Shown here: positions 57,214-64,000 of the stretch, in pieces
How the letters are laid out: every line of letters begins with the position of its first letter
How positions within the stretch are numbered: position 1 is the first letter of the stretch
Assembly (NCBI RefSeq): GCF_005280295.1
Contig: NZ_CP040020.1
Coordinates: 1,054,001-1,118,000, forward strand
From: Brevibacterium sp. CS2
Lineage (GTDB): Bacteria > Actinomycetota > Actinomycetes > Actinomycetales > Brevibacteriaceae
Direction of reading: 5' to 3'
Length of the DNA: 64,000 nt
Notes under the pieces: generated by a model
Databases searched by the model: none
What the model saw: the letters and a program-made list of their open reading frames with translations, nothing else
Told to the model about the DNA's origin: nothing
Program-made: the position numbers and the translations under genes

Positions 57214-57765
57214 TCAGAACAGCCCGAAGACCCGGTCCAGGACGACGAGGAGGACCGATCCGAGCACCACCCACATGATGAACTCGACGGCCGACAGCCT
57301 CCGCGGACCGGGCCGGTCCCGCTCCTCGTCGGAGATCCGCCGCCGGGCGAAGCCCTCCGGACGCCGACGCGGGACCGTCGCCGGATCCCGACCGGGGGCG
57401 GCCCGGGACCCGACCCCGGGCGAGGCGGGATCGGGGTCCTCCGCCGTCTCCTGGACGCGCGACTCCCGGGCCAGCGCGGAGAAGTCCGGGAGCACGGGCT
57501 CGTCCCGCGCGTCCGGATCGGCTCCTCCGGGTGTCGGCGGGGATGCCGGAGTCGGCTCCGGGGAGCGCACCTCGGGCGCCGGGGCGGAGGGATCGAGGTC
57601 GGGGGCGGGCGCCTCGGGCCCGGGGGCCGGGTTCGGCGGGTGCGGGCGTCGGAACCCGTCGAAGGACACCGGCTCCGGGAACGCGCTTGTCACCTCGAAC
57701 GGGTCGATCGCATCCGCCGAGGGCCGATCGTCGTCACCCCGGCGTGCGCCCGGCGCGCCGCTCAC
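57214..57765 (-). CDS. Pro-rich tail-anchored membrane protein coupled to prpE
   Basis: A 183-residue protein I do not recognise. A Pro/Ala/Asp/Glu-rich, probably disordered cytoplasmic region of about 155 residues ends in a basic stretch (RRRPEGFARRRISDEERDRPGPRR) and a single C-terminal helix (AVEFIMWVVLGSVLLVVLDRVFG). Its GTG overlaps the prpE stop (GTGA), so expression should be coupled. A C-terminal anchor next to an acyl-CoA synthetase suggests a membrane docking role, which is inference. Confidence 0.65.
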   Translation of the reverse strand: MSGAPGARRGDDDRPSADAIDPFEVTSAFPEPVSFDGFRRPHPPNPAPGPEAPAPDLDPSAPAPEVRSPEPTPASPPTPGGADPDARDEPVLPDFSALARESRVQETAEDPDPASPGVGSRAAPGRDPATVPRRRPEGFARRRISDEERDRPGPRRLSAVEFIMWVVLGSVLLVVLDRVFGLF

Positions 57766-59736
57766 CCCTCGAGCGCCCCGCGCATGCGCTCGAGCACCTC
57801 GGGATCCTCGATCGTCGAGGGGACGACGACGTCGGAGCGGTGGTCGGCGATCTCGCGCATGGTCTTGCGGAGGATCTTGCCGGAGCGGGTCTTCGGCAGC
57901 GCGGGCACGATGTCGACCCGCTTGAGGGCGGCGACCGGGCCGACCTCGCTGCGGACGAGCGTGACGAGCTCCCCGGCGAGCGCCTCGGCATCGGTGTCCG
58001 CCCCGTCGGCGAGCACGACGAAGGCGCGCGGCACCTGGCCCTTCGTCTCGTCGTGCACGCCGATCACCGCGCACTCGGCGACCGCCGGGTGGGAGGCGAT
58101 CGCGGCCTCCATGGTGCCGGTGGACAGGCGGTGGCCGGCGACGTTGATGACGTCGTCGGTGCGGCCCATGACGTAGACGTAGCCGTCCTCGTCGAGGTAG
58201 CCGCCGTCGCCGGTGAGGTAGTACCCCTCGAACGCGGAGAGGTAGGAGGAGACGAAGCGCTCGTCGTCGCCCCACACCGTAGCCATGGTGCCCGGTGGCA
58301 GCGGCAGGCGGATGACGACGAGGCCGTCCTGCCCGGCCGGCACGGGTTCGCCGCCGGCATCGACGATCTCCACCTGGTACCCCGGCACCGGCTTGGTGGG
58401 CGAACCGGCCTTGAGCGGGAAGCGGTGCAGCCCGATCGGGTTCGTGGCGATCGGCCAGCCGGTCTCCGTCTGCCACCAGTTGTCGATGACCGGGATGTCG
58501 CGGCCGGTGGCCGCGGCGAGCTTCTCGGTCGTCCAGGCGTAGGTGTCCGGGTCGAGCCGCTCGCCGGCGAGGAACCAGCCGCGGACGCTCGACAGGTCGT
58601 ACTGCTGCATGAACGCACCCTCCGGGTCCTCCTTGCGGATCACGCGCATCGCGGTCGGGGCTGCGAAGAAGACGTTCGCGCGATGCTCGGAGACCACGCG
58701 GAAGAACGTCGAGGCGTCCGGGGTGCCGATCGGCTTGCCCTCGAACAGCACGGTGGTGACGCCGCCGATGAGCGGGGCGTAGACGATGTAGCTGTGGCCG
58801 ACGACCCAGCCGACGTCCGAGGCGGTGAACATCGTGTCCCCGGGATGGAGGTCGAAGAGGTTGGGCAGGGACCAGGCCAGCGCGGTGGCGTACCCGCCGG
58901 AGTCGCGCACGATCCCCTTGGGCTTGCCGGTGGTGCCCGAGGTGTAGAGCACGTAGAGCTCGTCGGTCGCCTTGACCGGGGTGCAGGGCGCGCCCTCCGG
59001 GGTGGCGTCCATGAGCTCCGCGTAGTCGAGGTCCCGGCCCTCGACGAGCGGGCAGGGGTGCTGCGGGCGCTGGACGATGACGGTGAACTCCGGGCGCGCC
59101 TCGGCGAGCTCGAGCGCGCGGTCGAGCAGCGGCTTGTACTCGATGACCCGGCTGCGCTCGATCCCGCACGAGGTGGAGATCACGGCCTTCGGGGCGGTGT
59201 CGTCGATCCGGACGGCGAGCTCGTGGGCGGAGAAGCCGCCGAACACGACCGAGTGGACGGCCCGAGGCGCGCGCAGGCGAGCATGCTGATGACTGCCTCG
59301 GGGATCATCGGCATGTAGATGATCACCCGGTCACCCTTGCCCACCCCGCGGTCCGCGAGCACCCGGGCGAAGCGTGCGGTGAGCTCGGTGAGCTCGGCGT
59401 AGGTGTAGGTGCGCACGGTGTCGGTGACCGGGGAGTCGTAGACGAGCGCGGCGTCGTCCCCGCGGCCGGCGATGACGTGGCGGTCGAGCGCGTTGTAGCA
59501 GACGTTGAGCTCGCCGTCGGGGAACCAGCGGTAGATCGGGGCGCGGCTGTCGTCGAGCGCGCGGGTGGGCGGCGTGGTCCAGTCGATGAGCCCGGCGGCT
59601 TCGAGCCAGAAGCCCTCCGGGTCCTCGGCCGCGCGGGCGGCGGCCCGGGTGTACGGGTCGGCGGGCTGGTGGCGCCGGTGGGTGCCTGCTCGCCGGTGGT
59701 GGGCTGCTGATCGCGCGGGGTTCCGGGGTGGGTCAT
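57762..59736 (-). pseudogene. prpE: Propionyl-CoA synthetase (PrpE), broken by two one-base shifts
   Basis: About 658 codons encode an ACS/PrpE-type ligase across three frames. From ATG 59736 (AAGGA upstream) the N-terminus MTHPGTPRDQQ shifts near 59680 into ADPYTRAAARAAEDPEGFW, DGELNVCYNALDRHV and DRVIIYMPMIPEAVISMLACARLG, then near 59250 into VVFGGFSAHELAVRID, LYVLYTSGTTGKPKGIV, WWQTETGWPIAT and the Lys of TRSGKILRKTMREI. Each shift is repaired by one extra G or C in a run. The ALDRHV and FWLEAAGLIDW features favour PrpE over acetyl-CoA synthetase. Two shifts at homopolymers point to sequencing error. Confidence 0.82.
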
Positions 59737-59864
59737 GGTGCGTCCTTCTGTGGGGCCCGCAGCAGTGGGGGCGCGGCCGGCGACGGTACCTGCGTCCCAC
59801 CATTGTGGACCCGATCACACCGATGCGGCAGTCCCGACCCCGGCGTCGTGGAATCGGACACAGG

Positions 59865-59904
59865 CCGAGGCGCCCGTCAGCGGGGATGCCGGAGGGCGCC
59901 TCGG
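59865..59904 (-). terminator. Hairpin downstream of the TM2 gene
   Basis: CCGAGGCGCCC (59865-59875) pairs with 59894-59904 across an 18-base loop, 78 bases after the leftward TM2 stop. It also shields the prpE promoter from read-through. Confidence 0.55.
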
Positions 59905-59981
59905 GAGGGTGCCGGTGCCGGGTGCTTGGGGAGGAGTGCTGCGGGACGGGCCGCTCGGGCGGTGGCGCCGGGGGCGGGGCG

Positions 59982-60392
59982 TCAGAACAGGAAGACGGGG
60001 AACCAGAAGCCGTTGAGCAGCGTGAGCCCGCCGACCACCCCGGCGACGACGAAGGCGATCGTCCGGTTCTCCGCGTAGCCGTGGAGCTCGCGGCCCTCGG
60101 CGTCGCGGGTGCTGTTCGTCAGCAGGAGGATCGCGTCGATGATCCACCACACGCCGAAGCCGCCGAGGGTGACGAGCTTGAGCACGCCGGTGCCGATCTT
60201 CCCCAGGTAGAACCGGTCGACGCCGAAGCTGCCGACGAGGATCGACAGGAGTGCCGCGGTGAGGAACGAGCGCTGACCGTGGTGGTCCCGGGCGCCGACC
60301 GTCCCGGGGGTGGGCTGGAACCCGGCGCCCGGGTGGGTCTGCGGCAGCGGATGGTGGGTGACGCGCCCCTCGGGCCCGCCGGCGGTGTACAT
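59982..60392 (-). CDS. TM2-domain protein; true start probably at 60508
   Basis: A 136-residue product from ATG 60392 holding a complete TM2 domain (about residues 40-110): SFLTAALLSILVGSFGVDRFYLGKIGTGVLKLVTLGGFGVWWIIDAILLL, followed by a last helix. The DRFYLG motif between the two helices is the hallmark. Function of TM2 proteins is unclear. An ATG at 60508 with GAGGAG is in another frame (MNTPTFPP); one added C in the CCCC run near 60440 joins it to AYHDAFDGDAERIHTMYT, giving a Pro-rich N-terminus of about 39 residues. I consider 60508 the natural start. Confidence 0.83.
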   Translation of the reverse strand: MYTAGGPEGRVTHHPLPQTHPGAGFQPTPGTVGARDHHGQRSFLTAALLSILVGSFGVDRFYLGKIGTGVLKLVTLGGFGVWWIIDAILLLTNSTRDAEGRELHGYAENRTIAFVVAGVVGGLTLLNGFWFPVFLF

Positions 60393-60508
60393 GGTGTGGA
60401 TCCGCTCCGCGTCGCCGTCGAAGGCATCGTGGTAAGCGGGGCAGCTCCGGCGGGAGGGGTGGCGCGGGGGTGGGGGTCGACGGAGGGAGGGAAGGTCGGG
60501 GTGTTCAT

Positions 60509-60760
60509 CGGAGCTCCTCGAATCGGGTGGGGATCCGGGGCGATCTCCCGGTTCCTCGTGCTTCGATTCTTCTCCGTGCGCCGCGCGCGGGCACTGGGGC
60601 TTCCCCTACTCGGGGGTGCGGGAAGCCGCTCGGATCACGGGGCCGGGCGCGAGGTGCGAGGCGCGGGCAGGGCGTCGACCTGGCGGACCCGGGCCACGCG
60701 CCAGGTGCGAGGTGGGCGCGGGGTCGGCGCCGGCTGCGGGCCCGCCCGGCGCCTGGTTGA
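60509..60760. other. Intergenic region downstream of the acyl-CoA dehydrogenase
   Basis: No gene is supported. Short direct repeats built on GCGCGAGGTGCGAG and CAGGTGCGAGGTGGGCGCG occur at about 60645-60725. The promoter of the TM2 gene should lie near 60540-60580. A palindromic repeat (separate entry) closes the stretch. Confidence 0.4.
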
Positions 60761-60811
60761 GACAGCAATATCCTGCGGATCCGTTCTCAGGAACCACAGG
60801 ATATTGCTGTC
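60761..60811. repeat. Palindromic repeat, copy 2 (inverted), after the acyl-CoA dehydrogenase gene
   Basis: A 51-bp palindrome with 22-bp arms (20 of 22 paired) and loop GTTCTCA, the complement of the loop in copy 1 at 16063-16111. It lies 18 bases after the dehydrogenase stop, so it probably serves as that gene's terminator. Confidence 0.8.
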
Positions 60812-60828
60812 TGGCAGGGGCGGGGGTG

Positions 60829-61977
60829 TCAGATCTTGTTGCGGTTGACGAGCTGCTTGGCGATGACGCCGAGCTGGATCTCGTTCGTGCCCTCGCCGAC
60901 GATCATGAGCGGGGCGTCGCGGTAGTAGCGCTCGACCTCGTACTCCGTCGAGTAGCCGTAGCCGCCGTGCACGCGGATCGCGTCGAGCGCGACCTCGGCG
61001 GCCATCTCCGAGGCGAAGTACTTCGCCATCCCGGCCTCCATGTCCACGCGCTCACCGGAGTCGTAGGTGCGGGCGGCGTGGAGGACGAGCTGGCGGGCGG
61101 CCTCGAGCTTCGTCGCCATCGTCGCCAGGTGGTTGCCCACCGACTGGTGCTTCCAGATCGGCTTGCCCATCGACTCGCGCTCCTGCGCGTACTTCACCGC
61201 GTCGTCGAGCGCGGCCTGGGCCACGCCGAGCGAGCGGGAGGCCACCTGGATACGGCCGATCTCCAGGCCCTTCATCATCTGCTTGAAGCCCACGCCCTCG
61301 GTGCTGCCGAGCAGCTGGGACTGCGGCAGGCGCAGCCCGTCGAAGGAGATCTCGCAGCTCTCCACACCCTTGTAGCCGAGCTTGGGGAGATCCTGCGAGA
61401 TGCTGAAGCCCTCGCCCTTCTCCACGAGGATGATCGAGATGCCCCGGTGACGGGGCTCGGCCTCCGGGTCGGTCTTGCACAGCAGCGCGAGGAGGTCGGA
61501 CTTCCGCGCGTTGGTGATCCAGGTCTTGGTGCCGTTGATGACGTAGTCGTCGCCGTCCTTCTTCGCCACGGTGCGCATGGCCTGGAGGTCGGAGCCGCCG
61601 CCGGGCTCGGTGAGCGCCATGGTCGCGCGGATCTCACCGGTGGCCATGCGCGGCAGGTACTTCTCCTTCTGCTCGTCCGTACCGAACTCGAGGATGAGCT
61701 TGGAGACGACGGTGTGGCCGCCCATCGCGCCGGCGAGCGACATCCAGCCGCGTGCGAGCTCCTGGGTGATGTGGACGTAGGCCGCGGTGGAGACCTTGCC
61801 GAAGCCCCACGGCTCGGGGATCGCGAGCCCGAAGATTCCCATCGCCTTCATCTGCTCGATCCACTGGGTCGGGTACTCGTTGGCGTGCTCGACCTCGTTG
61901 ACGGTGGGCCGGACGTCGCGGTCGATGAAGTCCGCGACGGTCGTGATCATCATCGTCTCTTCGCTGCTGATGGTCAT
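60829..61977 (-). CDS. Acyl-CoA dehydrogenase
   Basis: A 382-residue flavoprotein of standard length. [23 protein letters not shown] and [18 protein letters not shown] bind FAD and substrate; the C-terminal domain has [34 protein letters not shown] and ends [33 protein letters not shown], where the catalytic Glu sits in the GEGTNEI loop. It resembles short-chain or glutaryl/isovaleryl-type enzymes. AAGGAG precedes ATG 61977. It follows fumarase and a CoA-transferase gene on the same strand, a probable operon for acid degradation through CoA esters. Confidence 0.91.
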   Translation of the reverse strand: MTISSEETMMITTVADFIDRDVRPTVNEVEHANEYPTQWIEQMKAMGIFGLAIPEPWGFGKVSTAAYVHITQELARGWMSLAGAMGGHTVVSKLILEFGTDEQKEKYLPRMATGEIRATMALTEPGGGSDLQAMRTVAKKDGDDYVINGTKTWITNARKSDLLALLCKTDPEAEPRHRGISIILVEKGEGFSISQDLPKLGYKGVESCEISFDGLRLPQSQLLGSTEGVGFKQMMKGLEIGRIQVASRSLGVAQAALDDAVKYAQERESMGKPIWKHQSVGNHLATMATKLEAARQLVLHAARTYDSGERVDMEAGMAKYFASEMAAEVALDAIRVHGGYGYSTEYEVERYYRDAPLMIVGEGTNEIQLGVIAKQLVNRNKI

Positions 61978-62032
61978 GGGAGCTCCTTACGGCGGTGGGG
62001 TTCGGTATTCGGTCTGGGCGGCGGTGCAGAGG

Positions 62033-63736
62033 TCAGATCAGGGTGCCGTCCTGAGCCGCGGTGCGGGTGCGGCCGAGCGACAGGCCGGCGTCGCGGGTGC
62101 GGGCGAAGAAGTCGCTGCCCTTGTCGTCGACGACGACGAAGGCGGGGAAGTCCTCGACTCGGATGCGCCACACGGCCTCCATCCCGAGGTCGGCCATGTC
62201 GAGCACCTCGACCTCGGTGATGCATTCCGCGGCGAGCCGGGCGGCCGGGCCGCCGACGGATCCCAGGTAGAACCCGCCGTGCTCGCGGCAGGCCTCGGTG
62301 ACCTCGGCGGAGCGGTTGCCCTTGGCGAGCATGACGAGCGAGGCGCCGGCTGCCTGGAAATCGCGCACATAGGCGTCCATCCGGCTCGCGGTGGTGGGGC
62401 CGAAGGAGCCGCTCGGCATGCCCTCGGGCGTTTTCGCCGGGCCCGCGTAGTACACGGGGTGCTCGCGGAAGTAGGCGGGCAGCTCCTGGCCGGCCTCGAG
62501 CATCGCGCGGAGCCGGGCGTGGGCGATGTCGCGGGCGACGATCATCGTGCCGGTGAGCGACAGGCGGTCGCCGACTGCGCGGGCGGAGAGATCGGCGCGG
62601 ATCGCGTCCATCGGCCGGTCGATGTCGATCGGGGTGACCTCTCCGGACTCGATCTCCTCCACGGTGCCGGCGGCCGGCAGGAAGCGGGCAGGGTCGTGCT
62701 CGAGCTCCTCGATGAATACCCCGTCGGCGTCGATCCGGGCGACGAGCTGGCGGTCGGCCGAGCAGCTCACCGCGATCGCCACCGGCAGGGAGCCGTTGTG
62801 GCGCGGCAGCCGCACGACGCGGACGTCGTGGCAGAAGTGCTTGCCGCCGAACTGCGCGCCGAAGCCGAGCGTCTGCGTGAGCCGGAGGACCCTGTCCTCG
62901 AAGGCGCGGTCGCGGATGCCGTGGCCGGTCGCGGCATCGCCGGTCTCCGGCAGGGTGTCGAGGGCGTGGGCGCTGGCGAGCTTCGCGGTCTTGAGCGCGG
63001 CCTCCGCAGTCGTCCCGCCGATGACGATCGCGAGGTGGTACGGCGGGCAGGCCGCGGTGCCGAGCGAGGAGATCTTCTCCGCGAGGAAGTCGAGCAGACG
63101 CTGCTCGTCGAGGATCGCCTTCGTCTCCTGGTAGAGGAAGGACTTGTTCGCGCTGCCGCCGCCCTTGGCCATGAACAGGAGCTCGTAGCCGCCGTGCGCG
63201 TCGAGCCCGATGTCGATCTGCGCCGGCAGGTTGGTGCCGGTGTTCGTCTCCTCGAACAGGGAGAGCGGAGCGAGCTGCGAGTAGCGGAGGTTGAGGTCGC
63301 GGAAGGCGGCGTGCACCCCGCGGCTCAGGTGCTCGGCATCCGCACCGTCGGTGAGGACCTCCGCACCGCGCTTGGCGGTGATGATCGCGGTGCCGGTGTC
63401 CTGGCACATCGGCAGCACCCGGCCGGCGGACACGACGGCGTTCTTGAGCAGGTCGAGGGCCACATAGCGGTCGTTGTCGCTCGACTCCGGGTCGTCGAGG
63501 ATGCGGCGCAGGCTCGCCAGGTGGTCGGTCCGCAGGAAGTGCGCGATCTCGGTGAAGGCGGTGCGGGCGAGCTCGGAGAACACCTGGGGGGCGATGGTGA
63601 GGAATGTGCGCTCGGTGCCGGCCACCTCGGCGCGGGCGATGCCCACCCCGTCGATGTCCAGCCGCCGCATGGGCACCTCGGCGGGCCCGGTCGGCAGGAT
63701 CTCCGAGTACCGGAAGGAGGCGGTCGGGGTGCTCAT
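62033..63736 (-). CDS. fumA: Class I fumarate hydratase
   Basis: A 567-residue fumarase of the iron-sulfur class. The N-terminal domain carries the cluster cysteines in [26 protein letters not shown] and SCSADRQLV, with [15 protein letters not shown] and [14 protein letters not shown]; the C-terminal domain holds [15 protein letters not shown] and [15 protein letters not shown]. It interconverts fumarate and malate and is oxygen-sensitive. Its ATG shares one base with the stop of the CoA-transferase gene (TGATG), so the two are coupled. Mesaconate or tartrate hydratases are related alternatives. Confidence 0.9.
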   Translation of the reverse strand: MSTPTASFRYSEILPTGPAEVPMRRLDIDGVGIARAEVAGTERTFLTIAPQVFSELARTAFTEIAHFLRTDHLASLRRILDDPESSDNDRYVALDLLKNAVVSAGRVLPMCQDTGTAIITAKRGAEVLTDGADAEHLSRGVHAAFRDLNLRYSQLAPLSLFEETNTGTNLPAQIDIGLDAHGGYELLFMAKGGGSANKSFLYQETKAILDEQRLLDFLAEKISSLGTAACPPYHLAIVIGGTTAEAALKTAKLASAHALDTLPETGDAATGHGIRDRAFEDRVLRLTQTLGFGAQFGGKHFCHDVRVVRLPRHNGSLPVAIAVSCSADRQLVARIDADGVFIEELEHDPARFLPAAGTVEEIESGEVTPIDIDRPMDAIRADLSARAVGDRLSLTGTMIVARDIAHARLRAMLEAGQELPAYFREHPVYYAGPAKTPEGMPSGSFGPTTASRMDAYVRDFQAAGASLVMLAKGNRSAEVTEACREHGGFYLGSVGGPAARLAAECITEVEVLDMADLGMEAVWRIRVEDFPAFVVVDDKGSDFFARTRDAGLSLGRTRTAAQDGTLI

Positions 63737-64000
63737 CAGACCGTGCCCTCGGCGTGGAGGGCGGCGATCTGCTCGGGCGTCCGGCCGATCCCGGCGAGGA
63801 TCGTGTCGCTGTGCTCGCCGACGGCGGGGATCGGGTCCATCCGGTATTCGACGCCGGACATCGTCACCGGCGGCAGCACCGCCTCGATCGGTCCTGCCGG
63901 GGTGTCGATGGAGGTCCAGCGGCCGCGGTCGACGAGCTGGGGGTGCGCGGCGACCTCGGACATGTCGCGCTGCCGGGCGTGGGCGACCTGCGCTTCGAGG
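63736..64000 (-). CDS. CaiB/BaiF-family CoA-transferase, C-terminal part (5' end cut by window)
   Basis: Only the last 87 codons are inside the window. [32 protein letters not shown], a conserved [18 protein letters not shown] block and the short C-terminal helix are typical of type III CoA-transferases. These move CoA between acids such as succinate, formate or a substituted propionate. The stop overlaps the fumarase start. The catalytic Asp lies in the missing part. Confidence 0.82.
   Translation of the reverse strand, partial: LEAQVAHARQRDMSEVAAHPQLVDRGRWTSIDTPAGPIEAVLPPVTMSGVEYRMDPIPAVGEHSDTILAGIGRTPEQIAALHAEGTV

Noticed and set aside
1-64000. CRISPR arrays, tRNA or rRNA genes
   Set aside because: No regularly spaced repeats of CRISPR type were seen; the tandem repeats found have units of 15 bp or lie within a coding coiled coil. 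No tRNA cloverleaf or rRNA sequence was recognised by eye; a tRNA scan would settle this.

Overview
The window is a high-GC, gene-dense chromosomal segment from an actinobacterium, most plausibly a member of the Micrococcales (Brevibacterium, Micrococcus or Kocuria-like). The evidence is strongly G/C-ending codons, frequent GTG starts, short GTGA/ATGA overlaps between genes, several families common in actinobacteria (DUF4235, DUF3817, an EtfD-type iron-sulfur oxidoreductase), and an oleA-oleBC-oleD olefin cluster in which OleB and OleC are fused, a form known from actinobacteria. I cannot fix the genus. No rRNA, tRNA, CRISPR array or intact transposase gene was found.

Layout. 1-5 kb: end of a glycine-betaine ABC ATPase gene, then a copper/peroxidase group (membrane protein, PCuAC lipoprotein, Tat-exported DyP peroxidase). 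5-17 kb: aroD, a hydratase, the EtfD-like membrane oxidoreductase, a DUF4235/pabC/esterase operon, a ferritin-like VIT1 iron protein, a sugar-phosphate mutarotase and a secreted M28 aminopeptidase. 17-35 kb: a DapA-like lyase with a serine hydrolase, a flotillin, a CDF metal exporter, a thioesterase, a racemase/homocysteine methyltransferase pair, an FkbM methyltransferase, an M20 peptidase, a glutamate-cysteine ligase-like protein, an aminotransferase with an EamA exporter, an SmtB-type zinc sensor, and two cell-wall enzymes.

35.4-40.1 kb: a lower-GC block of about 4.74 kb sits inside a DUF1345 membrane-protein gene and splits it. The block carries RidA, a ureohydrolase, an Rrf2 regulator, a WrbA-like quinone reductase, an SDR and a nitronate monooxygenase, and no recognisable mobility gene. 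It is the clearest accessory element in the window.

40.7-50 kb is a lipid region: an acyl-CoA synthetase with a palindromic operator and a 15-bp tandem repeat in its leader, two acyl-CoA dehydrogenases with an ATGA overlap, and the ole operon, which would make long-chain olefins by head-to-head condensation of acyl-CoAs. 50-64 kb: a DsbA-like/CcdA thiol pair, two SDRs, a dienelactone-hydrolase-like protein, an FMN-dependent 2-hydroxyacid oxidase, a TSUP exporter, propionyl-CoA synthetase, a TM2 protein, another acyl-CoA dehydrogenase, class I fumarase, and the end of a CoA-transferase gene. The recurring theme is acyl-CoA metabolism: the EtfD-like protein is the expected electron outlet for the dehydrogenases, and PrpE and fumarase feed or serve the TCA cycle.

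Quality warning. Several otherwise well-conserved genes are broken by one-base shifts at G/C runs (hydrolase near 11,490; dehydrogenase near 43,510; prpE near 59,250 and 59,680; TM2 gene near 60,440), and two have an early in-frame stop (50,076; 56,144). The clustering at homopolymers suggests base-calling error for the shifts. The stops could be real mutations.
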